NCBI GenBank assembly: GCA_018240525.1
Contig: JAFEFN010000007.1
Coordinates: 186,001-250,000, forward strand
Length of the DNA: 64,000 nucleotides
Reading direction: 5' to 3'
Origin: Pseudomonadota bacterium
GTDB lineage: Bacteria; Pseudomonadota; Gammaproteobacteria; Steroidobacterales; Steroidobacteraceae
In this document: in pieces, positions 20,988 through 29,188 of the stretch
Numbering within the stretch: the stretch's first letter is position 1
How the letters are laid out: every line of letters begins with the position of its first letter
The notes under the pieces: model-generated
Seen by the model: only the letters and a program-made list of their open reading frames with translations
Database searches by the model: none
Told to the model about the DNA's origin: nothing
Program-made: the position numbers and the translations under genes

Positions 20988-21095
20988 ATGGAATTGATCA
21001 TCTGCTCGCTGGCTGTGGCCGGACTTCTGCTCGTGGGACACCTGGGCGTCCTGGTCCGCAATCGCCTGCTGTCTGCCTTCGGGATCGCCCCCTAG
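20988..21095 (+). CDS. Micro-protein of 35 residues, single transmembrane helix
   Basis: Short frame MELIICSLAVAGLLLVGHLG followed by 15 more residues with two Arg and an Asn just after the helix. An in-frame ATG at 20973 would add MESTV; 20988 is preferred because it aligns without gaps to the micro-protein at 34155. There is no strong ribosome binding site (GGAA at 20976-20979). Low support alone; the match to a second copy raises it. Confidence 0.45.
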   Translation: MELIICSLAVAGLLLVGHLGVLVRNRLLSAFGIAP

Positions 21096-21138
21096 CCGCA
21101 CCGTTCTCGCCGCCGGCCGCCGGGGTTATGCTGCGGCG

Positions 21139-21960
21139 GTGAGGATCTACGCGGTAACCAATATCAAGGGTGGCGTCGGCAAGACCACCACCGCGGTGAA
21201 CCTCGCCTACCTGTGCGCGGCCGGCGGTGTGCGCACGCTCCTGTGGGATTTGGATTCCCAGGGGGGCGCGACCTACCTGCTGCACGGGGAGCCCAAGGAG
21301 AGCGCCAGTGCAAAGCGCCTGGTGGCCGGCAAGCGCGAGCTGCCGGAGCTGGTGGCGCCGACCGCGCATGCCGGGCTGGACCTGCTGCCCGCCGACTTCT
21401 CCTACCGCAACTTCGCGGTGCGGCTGGCCGAGCGGCGCCACCCGGCCGAGCGGCTGCTGAAGATGAGCCGTTCGTTGCGCGAGACGTATGGCGCCTTGTT
21501 CCTGGACTGCCCGGCGGGCATCTCCCTGCTCTCGGAGAGCGTGCTGCGCGCGGCCGACGTGGTCATCGTGCCGCTGGTGCCGACGCCGCTGTCGCTGCGC
21601 ATGCTGCGCGAGCTGTACCGGTTCGTGGCCGAGGAGGGCTGGACGGACCTGCGGCTGCTCCCCTTCTTTTCGATGGTCGATGCTCGTCGCGCCCTGCACC
21701 GGGAGCTGATGGACGCCGCGCGCGCAGAGTTCCCGCAGATCCTCGCCACGGAGGTTCCCTATCGCAGCGAGATCGAGCGCATGAGCGTGCGACGGGCGCC
21801 GCTGCCGGCCGGCGCTGCGAACAACGCGGCGGCACGCCTCTACCAGCAGCTGTGGCGCGAGGTCGGCGCGGCGCAGGATCCGCCGGCGACAGTGGTGGCA
21901 GAAGTGCGCGAAATGTTCCCGGGACAGACGGTCCTCGACACCCCCGCCGGGCAGATGTAA
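21139..21960 (+). CDS. Orphan ParA/MinD-type ATPase
   Basis: P-loop ATPase of 273 residues from GTG 21139. Deviant Walker A NIKGGVGKTTTAVNLA at residues 8-23, switch/Walker A' region LLWDLDSQGGATYLL, and Walker B FLDCPAGISLLSE are intact. There is no ParB gene or parS-like cluster beside it. ParA-like proteins of this size position chromosomes, plasmids, chemoreceptors or polar complexes; the cargo here is unknown. The 233 bp before the next gene hold nothing I can name. Confidence 0.85.
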   Translation: MRIYAVTNIKGGVGKTTTAVNLAYLCAAGGVRTLLWDLDSQGGATYLLHGEPKESASAKRLVAGKRELPELVAPTAHAGLDLLPADFSYRNFAVRLAERRHPAERLLKMSRSLRETYGALFLDCPAGISLLSESVLRAADVVIVPLVPTPLSLRMLRELYRFVAEEGWTDLRLLPFFSMVDARRALHRELMDAARAEFPQILATEVPYRSEIERMSVRRAPLPAGAANNAAARLYQQLWREVGAAQDPPATVVAEVREMFPGQTVLDTPAGQM

Positions 21961-22193
21961 CAACGTGTGCATGCGCCGCGGGGCGCGATTATGCCCTCGC
22001 GCTGTTGGGTGTCGGCCCGGTGCGCCCGCGCGCGTTTGCGGACTCAGGTCAGGCCGCTTATGTCTCCTACGTCGTTGATCTGCGACGGCGGCGACGAGTA
22101 CCAACTCACGCTAAGATAGTTGGCTACAGCAGGGATCATCCGTGCGCGGCCGCGCGCGGATCCCACAAGGAATACGGGGAACACGTCGGGCCC

Positions 22194-25016
22194 ATGTTGA
22201 CTGCGATAGCGAGACTTGCGCGCCACCGTGCCGTGGCCGCTCGATGGCTGTTCCTTGGCATGATTCTCGGGCTTCCCGCCTGCGGCGGTGGCGGCGGCGG
22301 CGGGTCCGACCCGCCACCCCCGCCCCCACCGGTGCTGGCGGTCGCGACCGAGGCGCTGCCGGATGCCCAGGTGGGCACGGCCTACAGTTCGACGCTGACA
22401 GCCACCGGCGGAACACTTCCCTATAGCTGGAGCATCAGCAGCGGCGCCTTGCCCCCGGGATTGTCCCTGGATGGCTCGACGGGCGCGATCAGCGGTACGC
22501 CGACCACCGCCATCACGGCCGCGCCGCTGACGGTGACGGTGCACGACGCGGGCAACCCGGCACAGAGCAGCAGCGGCAACCTCACCCTGAACGTCATCCC
22601 TTCGGGGATCCTGGTGCTCACCAACTACCTGCCGGACGGCCAGGTCGGTACCAGCTACAGCGCGGCGCTCAGCGCCAAGGGCGGCGTCACTCCCTACACC
22701 TGGCAGCTCACCAGTGGCACCTTGCCTGCGGGCCTGCAGCTCGATGGCGCCGCGGGCATGATCACGGGCACGCCCACCAGCAACGTCAAGGCCACGCCGC
22801 TTGCGTTCAAGGTCACCGACAGTTCGAGCCCGACAGGCTCGGCAATGACCGCCGGACTCGCCCTGACGATCTCCGCGCCGCCGCTGCTCATCAGCACGAC
22901 GCTGCTGCCGGATGGGCAGACCGGCACCCCCTACAACACCACGCTCGCCGCCACCGGCGGCACCGGCGCGGTCAGCTGGGCCGTCACGACCGGCACCCTG
23001 CCGGCCGGACTGCACCTGAATGCGGCCACGGGCCTGATCTCGGGCACCCCGACCGCCTCGGGTCCTGCGGTGCCGCTGACCGTCACCGCCTCCGATTCCG
23101 GATCGCCGGTCCAGAAGGTGAGTGCCGCGTACACGCTGACCGTCAACCCTTCCGGCATTTCGGTGGACGTGACGCCGCGGCGCGCGGCGCTCACCGTGAC
23201 GCAGGCGCTGACCCTGTCCGCGGTCACCAATGATCCCGGCGGAGTGACCTGGAGCGTCAGCCCGGCCGGCGGCAGCTTCAGTCCTGCGGCCAGCACGAAC
23301 GGCGCCAATGTGACCTTCACCGCACCGGGCAGTGCCGGTGTCTACACCGTCACGGCGACCAGCGTCACCGACACCACCCGCAGCGCCTCGATCCCGGTGG
23401 CCGTGACGGACCTTGCCGGCGTGTACACCTACCACAACGACCTGGCCCGCACGGGTGCCAACACGCGCGAATTCGCCCTGACCGCCGCCAGCGTCAACGT
23501 CAGCACGTTCGGCAAGCTGTTCTCGTGCACGGTCGACGGGGCCATCTACGCCCAGCCGCTGTGGGTGGCGAACCTGACCGTCAACGGTTCGCCCCACAAC
23601 GTCGTCTTCGTGGCCACCGCGCACGACAGCCTGTATGCCTTCGACGCCGATGCCGCCAGCTGCAACCTGCTGTGGGCGGTGAGCCTCATCGATGCGGCGC
23701 ACGGGGGCAGCGGCACGGAGACCACCGTGCCCGCGGGGCCCTCCGGCACGGGCAACCTCGTCGGCGCGGGCTACGGCGACATCTCGCCCGAGGTCGGGGT
23801 CATCGGCACGCCGGTGATCGACCCGGCGACCAGCACGCTCTACGTCATCTCCAAGTCGGTGAGCGCCGACCAGACCGTGTTCTACCAGCGCCTGCACGCC
23901 ATCGACCTTGCGACCGGGTCCGAGAAGTCGGCCGGATCGCCGCTCACCATCTCCGCAACGTTCTCCAACAACCTCGGCGGGACGGTGAGCTTCAGCCCCC
24001 GCATGCAGAACCAGCGCGCCGGCCTGGCGCTGTCGGGCGGCAAGATCTGGGCGGCCTGGGGGGCGCACGAGGACGTCGATCCCTGGTTCGGCTGGGTGAT
24101 GGGCTTCACCTACAGCAACGGCAACTTCGCGCAGGTGGCGGTATTCAACACCGCCCCGAACGCCGGTCGCGCGGGCATCTGGATGAGCGGCGGGGCGCCG
24201 TCCTTCGATGCCAGCGGCAACCTGTACGTCATCACCGGCAACGGCACCGCCCAGACCACGAGTGCGCCCCCGTTTGACTACGGGGACTCGTTCCTGCAGC
24301 TCAACCCCGCCTCGGGCAACATGAACGTGAATTCCTACTTCACGCCGGCGAATGCCTCCACGCTGGCCACCAACGACGGCGACTTCGGCGCCGGCGGTGC
24401 GGCGCTGCTGCTGAACCTCGCCGCCGGCTCGCCGGCCCACCTGGCCATCGGCGCTGGCAAGGACGGCGCGCTCTACGTGCTGAACGGCGACAACCTGGGC
24501 GGCACCGGGCAGCCCTACCAGTCGATCACCATCGGCGCCTCGAACTTCTCCACGGGCGCCTTCTGGAACAATACGCTGTACATCTCGCCGGTGAACACGC
24601 CGCTGCTGGCGTATACGTTCGACCCGACGGCGAAGCTGTTCAGTCCGACGCTGGCCATGCAGTCGGACCCGAACTTCAAGTTCGGCTTCCCGGGGGCGAC
24701 GGCATCGATTTCCGCCAGCAGCGCGAGCACCGATGGCATCGTCTGGGCGATCAACTCCAGCGCCTACTGCACGGCGCAGTCAGGCGCCTGCGGGCCCGCC
24801 CAGCTGTTCGCGTTCTCGGCCGCTGCGCTGGGCACGACGCTGTGGAACAGCACCACCATCGGCTCGGACGCGGCGGGGAACGCGGTGAAGTTCACGGTGC
24901 CGACGGTGGCGAACGGCAAGGTGTACGTCGGGACGCGCGGGGACAATCGCGGCGACCCCTCAGGATCGACCGCCAAGGCCGGCGAACTGGACGTCTACGG
25001 CCTGAAGCCCAACTAG
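22194..25016 (+). CDS. Lipoprotein with He_PIG Ig-like repeats and PQQ-like beta-propeller
   Basis: 940 residues from ATG 22194. The start RWLFLGMILGLPACGGGG is a lipoprotein signal with lipobox LPAC, followed by Gly and Pro runs. Three putative-Ig (He_PIG) repeats of about 88 residues follow, each with the pattern LPDGQ.GT.Y...L.A.GG..PY.W....GTLP.GL.LD...G.I.GTP. A further Ig-like segment (DVTPRRAALTV...) leads to a propeller-like C-terminal half with PQQ-enzyme-type repeats (LYAFDADAASCNLLW, KDGALYVLNGDNLGG, GKVYVGTRGD). Predicted outer-membrane or surface-anchored binding protein; no catalytic residues recognised. Confidence 0.75.
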   Translation: MLTAIARLARHRAVAARWLFLGMILGLPACGGGGGGGSDPPPPPPPVLAVATEALPDAQVGTAYSSTLTATGGTLPYSWSISSGALPPGLSLDGSTGAISGTPTTAITAAPLTVTVHDAGNPAQSSSGNLTLNVIPSGILVLTNYLPDGQVGTSYSAALSAKGGVTPYTWQLTSGTLPAGLQLDGAAGMITGTPTSNVKATPLAFKVTDSSSPTGSAMTAGLALTISAPPLLISTTLLPDGQTGTPYNTTLAATGGTGAVSWAVTTGTLPAGLHLNAATGLISGTPTASGPAVPLTVTASDSGSPVQKVSAAYTLTVNPSGISVDVTPRRAALTVTQALTLSAVTNDPGGVTWSVSPAGGSFSPAASTNGANVTFTAPGSAGVYTVTATSVTDTTRSASIPVAVTDLAGVYTYHNDLARTGANTREFALTAASVNVSTFGKLFSCTVDGAIYAQPLWVANLTVNGSPHNVVFVATAHDSLYAFDADAASCNLLWAVSLIDAAHGGSGTETTVPAGPSGTGNLVGAGYGDISPEVGVIGTPVIDPATSTLYVISKSVSADQTVFYQRLHAIDLATGSEKSAGSPLTISATFSNNLGGTVSFSPRMQNQRAGLALSGGKIWAAWGAHEDVDPWFGWVMGFTYSNGNFAQVAVFNTAPNAGRAGIWMSGGAPSFDASGNLYVITGNGTAQTTSAPPFDYGDSFLQLNPASGNMNVNSYFTPANASTLATNDGDFGAGGAALLLNLAAGSPAHLAIGAGKDGALYVLNGDNLGGTGQPYQSITIGASNFSTGAFWNNTLYISPVNTPLLAYTFDPTAKLFSPTLAMQSDPNFKFGFPGATASISASSASTDGIVWAINSSAYCTAQSGACGPAQLFAFSAAALGTTLWNSTTIGSDAAGNAVKFTVPTVANGKVYVGTRGDNRGDPSGSTAKAGELDVYGLKPN

Positions 25017-25022
25017 CGCACT

Positions 25023-26009
25023 TCAGGAAACCGTGCCCGCCCCGAGCGCCGCGGGCGCCGGGATCTCCTCGACGGCATAGCCGGCGGCGATCCAGGCGTC
25101 CAGCCCGCCATACAGGGGCCGCACGCGCCGGAACCCATGGCTCATCAGCAGCCGCGCGGCCTGCGCCGCGGAGGCCTCGTTGGGGCAGGTGCAGTACAGG
25201 ATGATGTCGCGGTCGCGCGGCAGCCGGGCCATCTGCTCACCGACCTGCTGCACCGGCAGATGCAAGGCACCGGGGATGCGGCGCAGCTCCATCGACTGGG
25301 CGGTCGGTGAGCGCACGTCGAGCACCACCGGTGCGGCGCCGGACTTCATGTGCTCGTAGAGCTCGTCCACGCTGATGCGCGCCATGTTGAGCGCGGTGTA
25401 GAAGCGCCAGCGCTGCCACCACTTGTAGGCGATGTAGCACAGCAGCAGCCCCAGGATGACTGCGAGCGCCGCACCGCCCAGGGCCGCCACGTGCGGCAGC
25501 AGCTGCTCGATCTGCCGGCGCAGCAGCACGCCGCCGAGCAAGGCGGCGCCCACCCATAGCAGCGCGCTCAGGCAGCTGAAGAACACGAAGCGCGCCGACC
25601 CCATGCCGGTCGCCCCCGCCAGCGGCGGAGCCACCAGGGACAGCCCAGGAATGAACTTCGCGAAGATGAGCAGCTTGGAACCCCAGCGCTCGAACTTCCC
25701 CTGCGTGTCGTTGACGCAGGTGTCCGGGGTGAGCGAGATGCGGCACAAAAGCTTCAGCACGCGGCTGCCGAACAACCGCCCGGCGACGTACCAGCTGCTG
25801 TCGGCCAACACGCAGGCGCACACCGCCAGCCCGTAGACGCCCGCGGCGGAGAGACGGCCGTCGGCGGCCAGCGCACCGCCGACCACCAGGGTGGGCACGG
25901 CCGGCAGCGGCAGGCCGAGCTGGTCGCACAGCACGTTGACGAAGATGACGCCCAGGCCGATGGGGTTGTCCACCCGCGGATCTTGCCCCGCCCGGGCCGG
26001 ACGGGACAA
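25023..26009 (-). CDS. DedA/VTT membrane protein fused to a rhodanese domain
   Basis: 328 residues. Residues 15-205 form a DedA (SNARE-associated/VTT) domain with several membrane segments and the family stretch FAKFIPGLSLVAPPLAGATGM. A basic linker (YKWWQRWRFY) leads to a cytoplasmic rhodanese domain (about 210-315): VVLDVRSPTAQSMELRRIPGALHLP and active-site loop ILYCTCPNEASA with C273 and C275. DedA proteins act in membrane potential or lipid scrambling; rhodanese domains carry persulfide. The combination recurs in proteobacteria, but its role is unclear. It converges on the propeller lipoprotein gene. Confidence 0.9.
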   Translation of the reverse strand: MSRPARAGQDPRVDNPIGLGVIFVNVLCDQLGLPLPAVPTLVVGGALAADGRLSAAGVYGLAVCACVLADSSWYVAGRLFGSRVLKLLCRISLTPDTCVNDTQGKFERWGSKLLIFAKFIPGLSLVAPPLAGATGMGSARFVFFSCLSALLWVGAALLGGVLLRRQIEQLLPHVAALGGAALAVILGLLLCYIAYKWWQRWRFYTALNMARISVDELYEHMKSGAAPVVLDVRSPTAQSMELRRIPGALHLPVQQVGEQMARLPRDRDIILYCTCPNEASAAQAARLLMSHGFRRVRPLYGGLDAWIAAGYAVEEIPAPAALGAGTVS

Positions 26010-26025
26010 GAATCATCCGGTCAGT

Positions 26026-26550
26026 TCAGCCGGGATACTTTGTGAAGAGGGCGGCGACCGCCTCGTTGATGCGCTTGTCCGCCTCACCGCCGTCCACCCC
26101 GTTCAGGCTCTGGTCGACGGAGGCGTGCCACATCGGCTGGCGGCTCTTCGCATCGTACAGGTCGATGGCAATGATCCCTTCGCGGTAGACGTACGGGCCG
26201 TACCAGCCCCAGCCGTAACCCCAGCCGTAGCCGTAGGGCCACGCGCCGTCCACGATGTAATTCTCACCGATGCCGTAGCCGACCAGGCAGTCGGCCTCGC
26301 TGCCCGGGGCCTGTACGGGTGCGGACAGGTGGGCGGCGATCGCCGTGCGCAGCCGCTCCTCGTTCAGGGGGTTGGCGATGCTGTTGCGCAGGGGGCTCGA
26401 GCCGCGGAACGAGCCTGCCCAGGCATAACTGCCACAATGGACGCTCTTGATCAGGGCGTGGTTCACGTCGGACTTCACCGAGAGCGCGCAGCCACACAGC
26501 AGCAGGGCGAGCAAGGCGGTGATGCGGGTGCGGATGGCGGACTGGCTCAT
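26026..26550 (-). CDS. DUF4136 family lipoprotein
   Basis: 174 residues with a lipoprotein signal (ITALLALLLCGCALSV, lipobox LCGC) and the DUF4136 pattern: VNHALIKSVHCGSYAWAG, ADCLVGYGIGENY, an aromatic Gly/Tyr/Trp run (YGYGWGYGWGWYG), then YREGIIAIDLYDAKSRQPMWHASVDQ and INEAVAALFTKYPG. Periplasmic, membrane-anchored; no known biochemical activity. 16 bp upstream of the DedA-rhodanese start on the same strand, so probably co-transcribed. Confidence 0.85.
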   Translation of the reverse strand: MSQSAIRTRITALLALLLCGCALSVKSDVNHALIKSVHCGSYAWAGSFRGSSPLRNSIANPLNEERLRTAIAAHLSAPVQAPGSEADCLVGYGIGENYIVDGAWPYGYGWGYGWGWYGPYVYREGIIAIDLYDAKSRQPMWHASVDQSLNGVDGGEADKRINEAVAALFTKYPG

Positions 26551-26651
26551 GGGCGGACCTCTGCGGCACGCATGCCGGAGAATGCGCGGGCCTGCATGTT
26601 AACGCGTCGTGCCGACTGCGGTTGACCCAGGCCGCCCGGATGCCCCGCGCC

Positions 26652-27512
26652 CTAGAACGGGTCGCCCAGGACGATGCGCCACCCGCTCAGGCTGCCGGCA
26701 TCGCGCCAGCCAATGCCGATCCGGGGCACGGGAAGGCCCCAGATCTGCGGGGTGGGGTTGGTGCCGAACATCAGGCCCGCCTCGTACTGCAGGGTGCGCG
26801 TGCTGATCCCGGTCGCCGGGCCGGAGGGGGAGTCGGAGTAGATGTCGATCATGCCGTACACCCCGATTTCCGCCCGCCGGTCGTGGAAGGGCGCGCCGAC
26901 CACGTGGCGCAGCTCCACGCCGTTGCGCCAGCGGGTGAAGGCATCGTCCGGGAGTGGCACCGTGGTGCCGTCGGACAGGGTGGTCGACTCGTGCGTGTAG
27001 TGCACGCCCGCCCGCAGCAGCTCCGAGCGCCACATGCCGGCGCCGTCGAAGATGCTGAAGCGGTGGTCACTGCGCAGGCCGATGCTGTAGATGATCGCGT
27101 TCAGTGCCGTGGTGGAGCTGTAGGTGCCGCCGGCCTTGACGTAGGGGTAGACGTGCCAGTCCTCTTTGATCCAGAAATCCAGTTGCACACCCGGCTCGAA
27201 GCTCAGGGCCCCGACGTTGCGGGGGAGCTGGAATTCCAGCAGGTCGCTCGACTTGTAGTTGAAGAACCCCACCGTCACCGGGAAGATCAGCTTGATGCCG
27301 GGGCGCGCGCCGGGGTAGGGCGTATCGCGCAGCGAGTGGTTCGGCGTCAGCTGGTAAACTTGCAGCGTATGGCCGTGCAGCTCGTAGATGCCCGAGCCCA
27401 GCTCGGTGGCGAAGGCGAAGTTGGCGTAGGAAGCGTCGCTGTCGGCGCCGCTGGCGGTGGCGGCCCTGAGCAGTGCCGCGGCGCACAGCGCTGTCAACTT
27501 GGGTAGGCGCAA
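26652..27512 (-). CDS. Predicted outer-membrane beta-barrel protein
   Basis: 286 residues with a TTG start at 27512, preceded by GGAACG at a usable distance. This gives a signal peptide (LPKLTALCAAALLRAATASGA). An in-frame ATG at 27614 exists but adds a Cys/Arg-rich segment unlike a signal peptide and reaches nearly to the divergent peptidase gene. The mature part has amphipathic strand pairs (KLIFPVTVGFFNYKSSDLLEF, WHVYPYVKAGGTYSS, FDGAGMWRSELLRAGVHYTHES, AEIGVYGMIDIYSD) and ends in Phe. No named family recognised. Start choice is uncertain. Confidence 0.6.
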   Translation of the reverse strand: MRLPKLTALCAAALLRAATASGADSDASYANFAFATELGSGIYELHGHTLQVYQLTPNHSLRDTPYPGARPGIKLIFPVTVGFFNYKSSDLLEFQLPRNVGALSFEPGVQLDFWIKEDWHVYPYVKAGGTYSSTTALNAIIYSIGLRSDHRFSIFDGAGMWRSELLRAGVHYTHESTTLSDGTTVPLPDDAFTRWRNGVELRHVVGAPFHDRRAEIGVYGMIDIYSDSPSGPATGISTRTLQYEAGLMFGTNPTPQIWGLPVPRIGIGWRDAGSLSGWRIVLGDPF

Positions 27513-27632
27513 GGGTTCGTTCCAGTGAAGGGGAAGTCTAGCAGGTAGGCAAGCCACGCAGCGGCGGGACTCGACCGGCGCGCGTGCGAACAAGGACGGC
27601 AGCACCGCGCGCATGCGCTGACAGGAGTCACC

Positions 27633-29159
27633 ATGAACCCCACATCCGCTTCCGGCACGCCCGCCCCGCGCCGGCAGCTGCATTACCTGGGACCGCACAC
27701 CGGCACCGCGCCGATGGATGTCACGCTGGTGCTGCGGCGCGCGCACCAGGTCAGCCCGGCGATGCCCGCATGGCCTGCCCGGCCCGCGCTCACGCGCGGG
27801 GACTTCGCCCGCCAGTGCGGGGCAGATCCCGGCGATCTGGAGCGGCTGCGGCAATTCGCCCATCGCCACGGGCTGTCCGAGACCGGCGCAGATCCCGGGC
27901 GGCGGGTCCTGCACCTGCGCGGCACGCCGCAGCAGCTGGAACGTGCCTTCGGCGTCAGCCTCGGCAGCTACGGCCGCAACGACGGCCCGCCGGCGTACGT
28001 CGGCTGCACGCACCCGGGGGCGCTGCCGCCGGAGGCGATCGCCGTGCTCGGGCTGGACACCCGGCCCGTGGCGCAGACTCACTTCCGCAGGCCGCGCGCG
28101 ACCCCGTCGATCACCTATACCCCGCCGCAGCTTGGCGCCCTGTACGCTTTTCCCGCGGGCACCGATGGCGCGGGACAGACGGTCGGCATCATCGAACTCG
28201 GCGGCGGTTTCCGTGCGCAGGACCTGACGCAGTACTTCCGCGGCCTGGGACTTACGCGGCCGCCGAGCGTCATCGCGGTCAGCGTTGCCGGCGGCAAGAA
28301 CGAGCCCGGCGGCGATGCCGACGGGGAGGTCATGCTGGACATCGAGGTCATCGGGGCGCTCGCCCCCGCGGCTAGCATCGTCGTGTATTTCGCACCCAAC
28401 ACCGACCGGGGCTTCTACGAGGCGATCTCGCAGGCCGCGCACGATGCGTCGCACCGCCCCGGGGTGATCTCGATCAGCTGGGGCGGCCCGGAAGACAGCT
28501 GGAGCGACTCGGCGCGCACGGCGATGAGCAGCGCGCTCGAGGACGCCGCGGCGCTCGGCGTGAGCGTCACGGTCGCCTGCGGCGACAGCGGCTCCGGCGA
28601 CGGTGAGTCCGACGGCCAGCCGCACGTGGATTTCCCCGCATCGAGCCCGTATGCGCTGGCCTGCGGCGGCACGCGCCTCACCGCCGCCAACGGCGTGATC
28701 AGCGCGGAAGTGGTCTGGAACGAGAGCGCCGCCGGGGAGGGTGCGACCGGGGGCGGGGTGAGCGCCAAGTTCGCGCAGCCGAGCTGGCAGCAGGCGGCCC
28801 GGGTGCCGAAGAATCCCGCGGGCGGCGCCGGGCGCGGCGTGCCCGATGTCGCCGGCAACGCGGACCCGATGACCGGCTACCAGGTCCTCGTGGACGGACG
28901 GCCCCAGGTGATCGGCGGCACGAGCGCGGTGGCGCCGCTGTGGGCCGCGCTACTGGCGCGCTGCAACCAGAAACTGGCCCGGCCGGTGGGGGACGTGCAC
29001 GCGGCGCTGTACCAGCTCGGCACGCGCGCGTGCCGCGACATCGTCAGCGGCAACAACGGGGCGTACGCGGCGAGGCCCGGCTGGGATGCCTGCACCGGGC
29101 TCGGTTCGCCCAACGGCGAGGCGCTGCTCGCGGGCCTGGCGGCGCTGAAAGCCGGGTAG
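27633..29159 (+). CDS. S53 family peptidase (sedolisin/kumamolisin type)
   Basis: 508 residues. An N-terminal pro-kumamolisin activation domain (about 12-140, with VTLVLRRAH, RLRQFAHRHGLS and LERAFGVSLGSY) precedes the catalytic domain. The Glu-Asp-Ser set is present: E232 and D236 in GEVMLDIEV, S431 in GGTSAVAPLWAALLAR; the oxyanion Asp is D318 in ACGDSGSGDG. Acid-active endopeptidase expected. No clear signal peptide is visible (the start is Pro/Ser/Thr-rich), which is common in bacterial kumamolisins. AGGAG precedes the ATG. Confidence 0.92.
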   Translation: MNPTSASGTPAPRRQLHYLGPHTGTAPMDVTLVLRRAHQVSPAMPAWPARPALTRGDFARQCGADPGDLERLRQFAHRHGLSETGADPGRRVLHLRGTPQQLERAFGVSLGSYGRNDGPPAYVGCTHPGALPPEAIAVLGLDTRPVAQTHFRRPRATPSITYTPPQLGALYAFPAGTDGAGQTVGIIELGGGFRAQDLTQYFRGLGLTRPPSVIAVSVAGGKNEPGGDADGEVMLDIEVIGALAPAASIVVYFAPNTDRGFYEAISQAAHDASHRPGVISISWGGPEDSWSDSARTAMSSALEDAAALGVSVTVACGDSGSGDGESDGQPHVDFPASSPYALACGGTRLTAANGVISAEVVWNESAAGEGATGGGVSAKFAQPSWQQAARVPKNPAGGAGRGVPDVAGNADPMTGYQVLVDGRPQVIGGTSAVAPLWAALLARCNQKLARPVGDVHAALYQLGTRACRDIVSGNNGAYAARPGWDACTGLGSPNGEALLAGLAALKAG

Positions 29160-29188
29160 CCTTCAACGCCGCCGCCATTCCCTTAGGT

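Noticed and set aside
27513-28625. N-terminal extension of the barrel gene at 26652 through the S53 gene
   Set aside because: It would overlap the S53 peptidase coding region by about 1 kb on the opposite strand, and the sequence is shadow-like; a TTG start at 27512 gives a proper signal peptide.
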